DNA of 64,000 bases. It comes from Chitinophagaceae bacterium. GTDB taxonomy: Bacteria; Bacteroidota; Bacteroidia; Chitinophagales; Chitinophagaceae. The notes beneath the pieces were generated by a model. It was not told the DNA's origin. It made no database searches and saw only the letters and a program-made list of their open reading frames with translations. Position numbers and translations under genes: made by a program. Shown in pieces: positions 8,849 to 17,172 of the stretch (its first letter is position 1; every line of letters begins with the position of its first letter). The stretch is taken from positions 163,120-227,119 of the forward strand of contig JADKAZ010000005.1 of the NCBI GenBank assembly GCA_016719015.1. Direction: 5' to 3'.

Positions 8849-10381
8849 ATGTCACACAAAAAAGTCATTCTGATCATCATGGACGGCTGGGGATTAGGAA
8901 AAGTTGCTTCGGCAGATGCTATTCAGAGCGCCAATGTACCGTTTACAAAGTCTTTATATACAAAATATCCGAATACTACTTTAATAACCTGTGGAGAGGC
9001 TGTGGGATTGCCCGATGGACAAATGGGGAATTCCGAAGTGGGACATCTGAATCTTGGTGCCGGAAGAGTGGTTTACCAGGAATTACAACGGATAAATGTT
9101 GCTATAAGGGATGGTTCTTTTGCCAGAAATGAAACCTTGCTGGGTTCAATCCGCTTTGCAAAAAGCAATAACAAACCATTACACCTTTTAGGACTGGTAA
9201 GTGATGGTGGAGTTCATTCACACATCAACCATCTGAAAGCAATCGTTGATCTTTGTAAAGAAGAAGGCCTTACTGATGTATTTATCCATGCCTTTACTGA
9301 CGGCCGTGATTGCGACCCCAAAAGTGGCCTTGCTTTTATGATCGAATTACAGCAGCATCTTAATTATTCTGTTGGAAAAATTGCAACCGTAGGGGGCCGC
9401 TATTTTGCCATGGACAGAGATAAACGTTGGGAAAGAGTAAAATTGGCCTATGATGCGATGGTAAAGGGAGAGGGGGAAAAAGCAACTGATGCTATAGGGG
9501 CTATAGAAAATGCGTATGCAGTAAATATCACTGACGAATTTATTAAACCGACTGTTATTATAGATGAGGGACAACAACCTTTGGCGACTATCAAAGAGGG
9601 AGATGTGGCTCTTTGTTTTAATTTCCGCACTGACCGATGCAGGGAAATAACACAAGTTTTGACTCAAACGGGTATTTCAGAATTTGGTATGCATCCATTA
9701 GCACTGCATTTTACTACGATGACAGAATATGATCACAGCTTTATTAATGTGAATGTGGTTTTTGAAACAGATAATTTAAATAACACCCTTGGAGAAGTTT
9801 TAGAAAAAAATGGATTAACACAAATTCGTACTGCCGAAACAGAAAAATATCCGCATGTTACTTTCTTTTTTAGCGGAGGCAGGGAAAAAATTTTTGAAGG
9901 CGAGAAAAGGCTGATGATGCCCTCCCCAAAAGTGGCTACGTATGATATGCAGCCAGAAATGAGTGCCATTGAATTAACTAATGCATTGATTCCGGAAATT
10001 CAAAATAAATCCTTTGATTTTTGTATCCTCAATTATGCCAACACCGATATGGTTGGCCACACTGGTGTTTGGACTGCGGTTATAAAAGCAGCCGAAACCG
10101 TTGACATGTGTGTGGAAAGAATTGTTACCACCGGCTTACAAAACGGGTATACCATTTTTTTGACAGCCGACCATGGCAATGCAGATTTTATGATTAATGA
10201 AGATGGTTCTCCCAATACTGCCCACACATTAAACCCGGTTCCGTTCTTTATTATTGATAATAGCTGGAGAGGGTCCATTGTACCGGGCAAATTGGGAGAT
10301 GTTGCCCCAACTATTCTTACCATGATGGGGCTGGAAATCCCCAAAGAAATGACAGGCAATGTTTTAATCTCTAAACCATAA
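8849..10381 (+). CDS. gpmI: 2,3-bisphosphoglycerate-independent phosphoglycerate mutase
   Basis: Interconverts 3- and 2-phosphoglycerate in glycolysis using two metal ions and a phosphoserine intermediate. The 510-residue protein is full length. Asp12 (MDGWG) and Ser62 (QMGNSEVGH) are the metal-binding and phosphorylated residues; HAFTDGRD, GGRYFAMDRD, LTADHGNAD and NTAHTLNPVPF complete the active site. The downstream heme-binding gene follows after 22 bases and may be co-transcribed. Confidence 0.97.
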   Translation: MSHKKVILIIMDGWGLGKVASADAIQSANVPFTKSLYTKYPNTTLITCGEAVGLPDGQMGNSEVGHLNLGAGRVVYQELQRINVAIRDGSFARNETLLGSIRFAKSNNKPLHLLGLVSDGGVHSHINHLKAIVDLCKEEGLTDVFIHAFTDGRDCDPKSGLAFMIELQQHLNYSVGKIATVGGRYFAMDRDKRWERVKLAYDAMVKGEGEKATDAIGAIENAYAVNITDEFIKPTVIIDEGQQPLATIKEGDVALCFNFRTDRCREITQVLTQTGISEFGMHPLALHFTTMTEYDHSFINVNVVFETDNLNNTLGEVLEKNGLTQIRTAETEKYPHVTFFFSGGREKIFEGEKRLMMPSPKVATYDMQPEMSAIELTNALIPEIQNKSFDFCILNYANTDMVGHTGVWTAVIKAAETVDMCVERIVTTGLQNGYTIFLTADHGNADFMINEDGSPNTAHTLNPVPFFIIDNSWRGSIVPGKLGDVAPTILTMMGLEIPKEMTGNVLISKP

Positions 10382-10403
10382 CTTTATCAATAAATTATTT
10401 GCT

Positions 10404-10889
10404 ATGTTTAGAAAAATCATGCTGGTATTATTAGCGGTGCTGGTAATAATACAATTTATACACCCTAAAAAGAACAAAGCAGAAGGTGTGCAGCCTAATT
10501 ATATCGGCAACACATTTGCTATCCCTGCAGATGTAAAAACTATTTTAGCAAAAGCTTGTTATGACTGTCACTCAAATAATACGAGGTATCCATGGTATGC
10601 AAATCTTCAACCGCTTCATTGGTGGCTTGAAAAACACATAAAAAACGGAAAGAAGGAAATCAATTTTGATGACTACACAAACAAAAGCCTTCGCTATCAA
10701 TATCACAAAATGGAAGAAGTCATAGAACAGGTAAAAGAAGGCGAAATGCCCTTGAATTCTTACACCTGGATACATAAAGATGCAAAGCTTACCACAGAAG
10801 AAAAAGCAAAAATAACCGGATGGGCACAATCGGTTCTTGATACCATGAAAGCAACATACCCAATTGACAGCCTTATCAGGAAGAAATAG
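10404..10889 (+). CDS. Heme-binding domain protein with CxxCH motif
   Basis: A 161-residue protein with an N-terminal membrane anchor or signal (residues about 5-20). One c-type heme site is present, C52-Y-D-C-H56, followed by the NTRYPWYANLQPLHWW stretch typical of the Haem_bd family of Bacteroidota. A helical region holds Met113-like candidates for the second axial ligand (EGEMPLNSYTWIH). Exported location and electron transfer or heme sensing are inferred. The next genes, a membrane protein and a TonB receptor, suggest a heme or iron context. Confidence 0.85.
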   Translation: MFRKIMLVLLAVLVIIQFIHPKKNKAEGVQPNYIGNTFAIPADVKTILAKACYDCHSNNTRYPWYANLQPLHWWLEKHIKNGKKEINFDDYTNKSLRYQYHKMEEVIEQVKEGEMPLNSYTWIHKDAKLTTEEKAKITGWAQSVLDTMKATYPIDSLIRKK

Positions 10890-10898
10890 GTATCTTTA

Positions 10899-11411
10899 AT
10901 GGCAACTTCTGGTGTGAAAAACACAACCCAAAAAATAACCGGCTTTCTATTCATACTGCTTGGCCTCGCCCCATTGCTGTTCATCCTTTTTATCACCTTA
11001 AGGAAAGAACAGGTACGTTACCGTATGAAGCAGGAACTGAAATACCAAACTCTACAAACTGTGATTGTTTCAGAAAACGAAGTTGTCTGGATGGACAAAC
11101 ATGAAATTTGGGTAAATAACAGCATGTTTGATATACACACTAAAAAATTAGAGAGTGGGATTTATACTTTTACGGGGCTTTACGATAAGGATGAAACAAT
11201 GTTGGTAGAAATGGAAAGAAATGCAGCAGGAAAAAATAAAGAGCAAAACAGATTGCTTGTCAGATTATTCAAAAGCTTGCCTTTTTTTTGCAGCCAGCTG
11301 AATGATATTCAAAGTCCGACAAATCAGTCTAGTCCAAACAATCCAGTTATTTTAAAAATCTCTCTCCACCCATTCAGGGAAATTCCAACACCTCCGCCGC
11401 AGATTTGCTAG
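10899..11411 (+). CDS. Small single-pass membrane protein of unknown function
   Basis: A 170-residue hypothetical protein not assigned to a family. It has one membrane segment (about residues 13-33) and then a mostly soluble part with VWMDKHEIWVNNSMFDIHTKK and a beta-rich middle, ending in a proline-rich tail. The orientation suggests a periplasmic C-terminus. It starts nine bases after the heme-binding gene and lies 48 bases before the TonB receptor, so it probably belongs to the same transcript. Genes of this kind often precede TonB receptors in Chitinophagaceae (from memory). Confidence 0.7.
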   Translation: MATSGVKNTTQKITGFLFILLGLAPLLFILFITLRKEQVRYRMKQELKYQTLQTVIVSENEVVWMDKHEIWVNNSMFDIHTKKLESGIYTFTGLYDKDETMLVEMERNAAGKNKEQNRLLVRLFKSLPFFCSQLNDIQSPTNQSSPNNPVILKISLHPFREIPTPPPQIC

Positions 11412-11459
11412 CAACTTTATTGGCCTGTCTAACAATTTTGTAATCCAAAAAAAATTAAT

Positions 11460-13685
11460 ATGAGAAAGATTGCACTGCTTTCTGCATTGCTATATATATC
11501 TGTATGCGCCATGGCGCAAGAGGACACCACAGACAACCAAAATCTTGACGAAGTGGTGGTATTTTCAAACAAGTTTGCTGAAAAGAAAAAGAACTTAGCC
11601 CAAAAGATTGATGTTATTAATGCCAGGGCTATTGCAAAATTTAATAGTCAGAATACCGGCGATCTGTTGATAAACTCAGGGAATGTATTTGTTCAAAAAA
11701 GCCAGCAAGGAGGCAGCAGCCCGGTTATCCGTGGTTTTGAAGCCAGCCGTGTGTTACTGGTAGTAGATGGCATCCGTATGAATAATGCTGTTTATCGTGC
11801 AGGGCATCTTCAAAATGCGATAACGGTTGATCAGAATATCCTGGAACGGGTAGAGGTTATCTATGGTCCAGCTTCCACTATGTATGGCAGCGATGGGTTG
11901 GGCGGTGTACTTCATTTCAGGACTAAATTACCCGTATTATCAGCCACTGATAAATTGAAAGTTATAGGTAATGCTTTTGTCCGCTACAGTTCCGCCAATG
12001 AAGAAAAAACGGGTCATGCAGATGTTAGCCTTGGTGGTAAAAAATTTGCCTGGTTACAGTCCTATACCTACAGTGATTTTGGTGACATGAAAATGGGAAA
12101 TAATTATAAAAGCAAATACCCCGATTTCGGACGGCGATCACAATACATCAAAAGAATTAATGGTATTGATTCAGTTGTAACCAATAGCGATGACCGGGTA
12201 CAACGTTTCTCTGGGTATAAGCAATGGGATATCACACAAAAACTGCTATATCAGCAAAGTGAAAGGGTATCGCATAGTTTGAATTTTCAGTATTCTAATT
12301 CGTCTGATGTACCGAGATATGACCGTTTACAGGATACTCGGAATTTTGGAGGTAGCATTGGCACCACGTTACGATTTGCAGAATGGTTTTATGGTCCGCA
12401 AACAAGGCTTATGACTGCATATGAACTAAATGTCAAGCAACTTGGTTTTTTTAAAGACCTGAGAGTAAATCTTAATTACCAGGATATTAAAGAAAGCCGC
12501 CAACAGAGAGAGTACCGACGCTATGATCGATTTGACAGTCGCCGGGAGCATGTAAAAGTGTTGGGATTTATTATTGATGGCAGAAAAACATGGGGCAACA
12601 ACGAACTAAACGTTGGTTTAGATGGTCAGTTGAACGATGTAAAATCAGGGGCCGATCGGACTAATCTGACTACCGGTGCCGTAACAAAATTAGACACCCG
12701 GTACCCCGATGGAGATAATAAAATGAATTATTTCGGATTGTATGCACAGCATTTGTTGAAAATGAAAAATGGGAAATTGGTGTTGAATGATGGGATACGA
12801 TTACAATCCGTCAGCCTTCATTCTACCATTGTTGATAATTCATTTTTTAACCTTCCCGTTACAGATATCAAACAAACTCCTTTTGCTGTAACAGGTAACC
12901 TGGGTTTGGTTTATATGCCGGTTCAAAATTTCCGGATAACAGGAAATATTTCATCTGGTTTCCGGGCACCTAATGTGGATGATGCAGTAAAACTATTTGA
13001 ATCGAGCACTGCAACCGGGAGGGTGATCATACCGAATGCTGATATTAACCCGGAATACACTTATAATTTCGATCTGGGATTTACAAAAACTTTCCACGAA
13101 ATTGTAAGATTCGAATTAACCGGTTTTTATACCTTGTTCAATAATGCAATTGCATCGGCTCCTTTTAAATTAAATGGTCAGGATTCAATTATTTATAACG
13201 GCATTAAATGTGCCGTGTATGCAAGCCAGAACGTAAACGAAGCATATGTAACGGGCTTCAATGCGAGATTAAGTATCGACCTAAGTAAAAAACTATCGTG
13301 GGACAATACTATCAGCCATACTTATGGCAGATACAAAAATCCTGATGGTACTAAAATACCATTAGACCATGTACCTCCGGTATTTGGAAAAACCAGTCTT
13401 ACTTATACCGACAAAAAATTCAGCACTGAAGTTTACGGCATGTTCAACGGCTGGAAAAAAATAAAAGACTACAATCCCGATGGTGAAGACAATGGACAGT
13501 ATGCCACTGTTGATGGTATGCCTTCCTGGTTTACGTTCAATTGGAGAGGAAGTTATGTTTTTACTAAAAATCTAACGCTGCAGGCCGGTGTGGAAAATAT
13601 TGGTGATAGAAATTACCGCTATTTTGCCTCAGGCTTTTCTGCTCCAGGAAGAAGTTTTATTATTGCATTACGAGCTGGTCTCTGA
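11460..13685 (+). CDS. TonB-dependent outer membrane receptor, heme/iron type
   Basis: A 741-residue outer-membrane transporter. It has a signal peptide (about 1-20, ending AMAQ), a TonB-box-like segment (LDEVVVFSNK), a plug domain with SPVIRGFEASRVLLVVDGIRMNN and VEVIYGPASTMYGSDGLGGV, and a 22-stranded barrel ending in the aromatic-rich FIIALRAGL. The plug resembles hemoglobin/siderophore receptors. A CxxCH protein upstream and a PepSY protein downstream support iron or heme import, but the ligand is not proven. A strong hairpin follows the stop. Confidence 0.9.
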   Translation: MRKIALLSALLYISVCAMAQEDTTDNQNLDEVVVFSNKFAEKKKNLAQKIDVINARAIAKFNSQNTGDLLINSGNVFVQKSQQGGSSPVIRGFEASRVLLVVDGIRMNNAVYRAGHLQNAITVDQNILERVEVIYGPASTMYGSDGLGGVLHFRTKLPVLSATDKLKVIGNAFVRYSSANEEKTGHADVSLGGKKFAWLQSYTYSDFGDMKMGNNYKSKYPDFGRRSQYIKRINGIDSVVTNSDDRVQRFSGYKQWDITQKLLYQQSERVSHSLNFQYSNSSDVPRYDRLQDTRNFGGSIGTTLRFAEWFYGPQTRLMTAYELNVKQLGFFKDLRVNLNYQDIKESRQQREYRRYDRFDSRREHVKVLGFIIDGRKTWGNNELNVGLDGQLNDVKSGADRTNLTTGAVTKLDTRYPDGDNKMNYFGLYAQHLLKMKNGKLVLNDGIRLQSVSLHSTIVDNSFFNLPVTDIKQTPFAVTGNLGLVYMPVQNFRITGNISSGFRAPNVDDAVKLFESSTATGRVIIPNADINPEYTYNFDLGFTKTFHEIVRFELTGFYTLFNNAIASAPFKLNGQDSIIYNGIKCAVYASQNVNEAYVTGFNARLSIDLSKKLSWDNTISHTYGRYKNPDGTKIPLDHVPPVFGKTSLTYTDKKFSTEVYGMFNGWKKIKDYNPDGEDNGQYATVDGMPSWFTFNWRGSYVFTKNLTLQAGVENIGDRNYRYFASGFSAPGRSFIIALRAGL

Positions 13686-13688
13686 AAT

Positions 13689-13716
13689 AAGGGCCTGTCG
13701 AAAACGACAGGCCCTT
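13689..13716 (+). terminator. Perfect 12-bp hairpin terminator after the TonB receptor
   Basis: AAGGGCCTGTCG and CGACAGGCCCTT pair perfectly around an AAAA loop, followed by a T-rich stretch. The next start codon (13730) is only 13 bases downstream, so the PepSY gene is either a read-through product or uses a promoter within the hairpin. Confidence 0.8.
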
Positions 13717-13729
13717 AACTTATTTATTT

Positions 13730-14299
13730 ATGAGTACAAAACAACAAGCTAAATGGATTCGCCGGTTCCGCTGGTTACACCGGAAGATTGCCATATTTCT
13801 GTTTATTTTTTTCCTGGTAATATCAGTTACTGGTTTTTTATTAGGAATAAAAAAACAAACCGGTTTGTTGGCACCTACTCAAAAAGGAAGGTCCGACAAC
13901 CTTTCCACCTGGCTCACTGTAGACAGCCTGCAAAAGAATGCTGTCCGTTATCTTCAAGACTCAGTTTCTCCAACTCTTTCGGTAACAGTTGACAGAATAG
14001 ATATAAGACCCGACAAAGGCATCGTAAAATTTACCTTTAAGGACCATTTTAAAGGTTTGCAATTAGATGGCACCACTGGAAAACTGCTTGCTATTGAAAC
14101 CAGGAAAAGTGATTTTATCGAAAAAATACATGATGGCTCTATCCTTGATAAAATTTTTGGAACGGGGGGAGAACAGGTGAAAGTCAGCTATACCATCATT
14201 ATGGCTTCTAGCCTTTTTATACTGGTACTGTCCGGGTTTTGGCTTTGGCTGGGTCCCAAAAGACTCAGAAAAAGTCGGAAAAATGTATCTGAGTCTTAA
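13730..14299 (+). CDS. PepSY-associated membrane protein
   Basis: A 189-residue inner-membrane protein with one N-terminal membrane helix (about 18-40) and one C-terminal helix (about 155-175) around a periplasmic domain. WIRRFRWLHRKIAIFLFIFFL and the closing WLWLGPKR are typical of the PepSY_TM family, which often accompanies TonB siderophore or heme receptors and may reduce or release iron. It follows the TonB receptor and ends the iron-related group. Confidence 0.82.
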   Translation: MSTKQQAKWIRRFRWLHRKIAIFLFIFFLVISVTGFLLGIKKQTGLLAPTQKGRSDNLSTWLTVDSLQKNAVRYLQDSVSPTLSVTVDRIDIRPDKGIVKFTFKDHFKGLQLDGTTGKLLAIETRKSDFIEKIHDGSILDKIFGTGGEQVKVSYTIIMASSLFILVLSGFWLWLGPKRLRKSRKNVSES

Positions 14300-14416
14300 T
14301 TCCGTAAAAATCCCATGGTTCTTATAAATAAGTACTACATGAAGTCTGAAATTTTACAATTATAAGCAGCAATCGTACTGAAAAATTGTCTAATTTACAG
14401 GCAACCCACGAAATTT

Positions 14417-14998
14417 ATGACGGAGGAAGCCATATTAAAAGGTTGTTTGAATAAAGATACCATTGCCCAGCGGGAGCTATATAACAGATATAGTCCAAAG
14501 ATGCTGGCGGTGTGCTATCGTTTTGCTCACAACCGGGAAGATGCTGAGGATATGCTGCAGGAAGGTTTTATTAAGGTCTTTTTACAGATTCACACTTTTG
14601 AGAACCGGGGAGCATTTGAAGGGTGGATCAGGCGAATTGTAGTTCACACCTGTATCAATATTCTGAAAAAGAATAAGAAGTTTAATGAGAGTGTGGATAT
14701 TATTCATGCCACAGGAGTACAGGTAAGAGAAGATAGTGTGCCGGCGATTATACAGGCTAAACAGGTGGTGGAATGTATAAGGCTTTTACCGATTGGATAC
14801 AGAACAGTGCTTAATCTCTACGCCGTAGAAGGTTACAGTCACCGGGAAATATCCAATATGCTTGATATAGAAGAAAGCACCAGCCGCAGCCAATATACCA
14901 GGGCTAAGGCAATGCTGGAAGATATTTTAGTTCGTAAAAAGATTTTACAAAAACCAAAACAGCAAACTGATTGGCTTGCCGCCGTCGGCCAGCGATAA
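14417..14998 (+). CDS. ECF-type RNA polymerase sigma factor
   Basis: A 193-residue sigma-70 family protein. Region 2 is seen in RYSPKMLAVCYRFAHNREDAEDMLQEGF (about residues 24-52) with WIRRIVVHTCINILKK after it. Region 4 is the helix-turn-helix GYSHREISNMLDIEESTSRSQYTRAKAML (about 140-170). No region 1 or 3 is present, hence the ECF class. The gene directly downstream codes for a protein with a short cytoplasmic N-terminus and one membrane helix that could act as its anti-sigma partner. Target promoters are unknown. Confidence 0.92.
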   Translation: MTEEAILKGCLNKDTIAQRELYNRYSPKMLAVCYRFAHNREDAEDMLQEGFIKVFLQIHTFENRGAFEGWIRRIVVHTCINILKKNKKFNESVDIIHATGVQVREDSVPAIIQAKQVVECIRLLPIGYRTVLNLYAVEGYSHREISNMLDIEESTSRSQYTRAKAMLEDILVRKKILQKPKQQTDWLAAVGQR

Positions 14999-15013
14999 CA
15001 TTTTAACCGTATC

Positions 15014-15032
15014 CCTGCCTACATCAGGCAGG
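15014..15032. repeat. Short palindrome (CCTGCCT-N5-AGGCAGG)
   Basis: A 7-bp perfect palindrome between the ECF sigma gene and its downstream partner, of the CCTGCC...GGCAGG type often dispersed in Bacteroidota genomes. It may affect translation of the second gene; no T-run follows, so it is not a convincing terminator. Confidence 0.4.
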
Positions 15033-15050
15033 CTTAATTGATGACTGGTT

Positions 15051-16472
15051 ATGGAGAATAGATTTAATAACAGAGATTTTGAGCAATTTGTAAAACAAAA
15101 TGCTGATCAGTACAGAATGTTCCCTTCTGAAAAGGTGTGGAATAATATCCATAATACTCTTCACACCCGTAGACGTTTACATATTATTGGTCTGGGATTA
15201 TTAATACTATCTGCCGCGGTTGTTACCTGGGTGATGTTAAACACTGCAGATAAAAACAAGCAAGTTGTGAGCACTCTACCAGAAGTTGTGGTTAAACCAG
15301 TAGCCATGAATATCAAGCAGGCTGAACCACTTATTATTCCTACTAAAAGGGAGAATAGTAAAACAGCATTCATTACTTCTACCGATAAATTACAAAAGGA
15401 CCTGTTTAAGGAGAACATTGATATTAATACTGACAATTTCACCAATTCTTTTGCTTCTAACAATAACGAGCCCACATCAGTTATCAAAACAGAAATAATA
15501 ACACCAGCTGAAGCCAAAGTTAAAAATACACAATTGCAGAATAAACTGTTTAGCGATAATAAAACAACGAATACACCAGTTGCTTCAATCAAGGTAAATA
15601 ATTACTCGTTTACGAAAACTCAATTCATAGAAAATAAGGAAAATAAAACACCCATTAGTAATGAGATAATATTTATAAAAAATGATATTTACCCTTTAAG
15701 TATTGAAAGTGTTATCAATTCATATAAACATATTAGAAAACGAAAAAAAACCTCTTTAGAGTTTTACTTAACTCCAACCATCAGTTATAGGAGTTTAAAA
15801 GAGAACAAGCCTTTCATTAATGCTGCAAGAAATGCTACCAGTGGTGTCGCTTCTTCCTATTATTCTACGGATATAAATAATGTTGTTACGCATAAGCCTG
15901 ACTTGGGACTGCAACTAGGTTTTACCGTTGGGTATCCCCTTTCTAAAAAGGTTAAAATAATTGCGGGTCTCCAATTTAATGTAAGCAAATATGATATAAG
16001 AGCCTACTCTCATCCAAGTGAGGTAGCAACAATTGCCCTTAGTAATGCTGCTGGTGGAACTAACACCTTTTCTACAGTTACTAATTATCGCAATGCAGGG
16101 GGTTCTAAAGCAGATTGGTTAAAAAACCTGTATTTTTCTGCCTCTGCTCCCATTGGTCTTGAGCTTAAGCTCCTCGGTAACAGAAAAACTTACATGGGTA
16201 TAAGTGGAACAATTCAACCCACTTATATTACCAGTAACAGGTCTTATCTCCTTTCTACTGATTATAAAAATTATGCTGAAGTTCCATCTCTCATCCGGAA
16301 ATGGAATATTAATACCGGGTTTGAAGTATTTGCCGGTTATACAACCGGTAAGCTAAAATGGAGGGTTGGGCCACAAGTTCGTTACCAAACTATGTCAAGC
16401 TTTCAAAAGAAATATCCCGTTCAGGAACATTTATTTGATTTTGGTTTGAAATTGGGCATCATGCTCAAGTAA
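15051..16472 (+). CDS. Membrane-anchored protein with C-terminal beta-barrel-like domain (possible anti-sigma partner)
   Basis: A 473-residue hypothetical protein. About 45 N-terminal residues (NNRDFEQFVKQNADQYRMFP) precede a single membrane helix (about 44-63, IIGLGLLILSAAVVTWVML). A low-complexity Thr/Asn/Lys-rich periplasmic linker (about 65-225) follows. The last 240 residues are strand-rich and end in DFGLKLGIMLK, like small outer-membrane barrels. The layout and the position behind an ECF sigma gene suggest an anti-sigma type signal transducer, but no zinc or FecR motif is seen. The barrel assignment is by eye. Confidence 0.75.
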   Translation: MENRFNNRDFEQFVKQNADQYRMFPSEKVWNNIHNTLHTRRRLHIIGLGLLILSAAVVTWVMLNTADKNKQVVSTLPEVVVKPVAMNIKQAEPLIIPTKRENSKTAFITSTDKLQKDLFKENIDINTDNFTNSFASNNNEPTSVIKTEIITPAEAKVKNTQLQNKLFSDNKTTNTPVASIKVNNYSFTKTQFIENKENKTPISNEIIFIKNDIYPLSIESVINSYKHIRKRKKTSLEFYLTPTISYRSLKENKPFINAARNATSGVASSYYSTDINNVVTHKPDLGLQLGFTVGYPLSKKVKIIAGLQFNVSKYDIRAYSHPSEVATIALSNAAGGTNTFSTVTNYRNAGGSKADWLKNLYFSASAPIGLELKLLGNRKTYMGISGTIQPTYITSNRSYLLSTDYKNYAEVPSLIRKWNINTGFEVFAGYTTGKLKWRVGPQVRYQTMSSFQKKYPVQEHLFDFGLKLGIMLK

Positions 16473-16495
16473 GTAAAACCGATACTATCTGCCGC

Positions 16496-16542
16496 AAAAC
16501 AAATATCCCGTTTCGTTTTATACGAAACGGGATATTTGTTTT
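16496..16542 (+). terminator. Long perfect hairpin (21-bp stem)
   Basis: Two 21-base arms centred on 16519 are exact reverse complements around a 5-nt loop. The arms hold the core ATCCCGTTTCGT and end in a T-run on either strand, so it can terminate transcription from both directions. It separates the sigma/barrel pair from the lipoprotein-uvrC pair. Confidence 0.82.
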
Positions 16543-16581
16543 ACACAATGCTACAGTCCCGTTTTGCATTAATTTTACTGC

Positions 16582-17172
16582 ATGAGAAGCTATTTATTAT
16601 CATTATTTCTGTCTGTAATTATTATTACATCTTCCTGTAAGCATAAAAAAGAAGAAGAAAGTAAAAATTTTATTTCAGTATTATCGCTAATTAAAAAACA
16701 GGTGGCGCATGTAGACAGTTCCCTATATTCAATCATGAAAGTTGTTTATACCGACAGCCTGAATATTGATACATCATATATTCCGAGAGAACAATTTGCA
16801 GAAGTGGCGAAAGAATTTCTTGATATCCCTGATCTTTCTGATAAAAAAGTAGCCAAAAGATATAAAGAAGAACCGGCCGTACATGATGAAATGATGAATC
16901 GTGTTATCATCACCTACACCCCAATAAACCCTGACAAAGAAGAAATAAAAAGACAGGAACTGCTGGCAACTCCTATCCCCGGTGAAGATGCCCGGGTAAA
17001 TAATATTATCATCATCCGGGAAATAAGTAACCGGGATAGCTTTCTGCAAAAAAAGATGCTATGGCAATTAGATAAAAGCTTCCAGGTGGTTACTACCAGT
17101 CAAAAACCCGGCAAACCGGAAATATCTACTACCACCAAAGTAATATGGAATGAAGCCCCCTCTTACGAATGA
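16582..17172 (+). CDS. Lipoprotein of unknown function
   Basis: A 196-residue predicted lipoprotein: signal helix (about 5-17) followed by the lipobox TSSC with Cys at about residue 19. The mature domain has a helical N-terminal half (SVLSLIKKQVAHVDSSLYSIMKV, then IPREQFAEVAKEFLDIPDL) and a strand-rich C-terminal half ending in TTTKVIWNEAPSYE. No family is recognised. Its stop overlaps the uvrC start by four bases (ATGA), so translation is probably coupled. Confidence 0.78.
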   Translation: MRSYLLSLFLSVIIITSSCKHKKEEESKNFISVLSLIKKQVAHVDSSLYSIMKVVYTDSLNIDTSYIPREQFAEVAKEFLDIPDLSDKKVAKRYKEEPAVHDEMMNRVIITYTPINPDKEEIKRQELLATPIPGEDARVNNIIIIREISNRDSFLQKKMLWQLDKSFQVVTTSQKPGKPEISTTTKVIWNEAPSYE

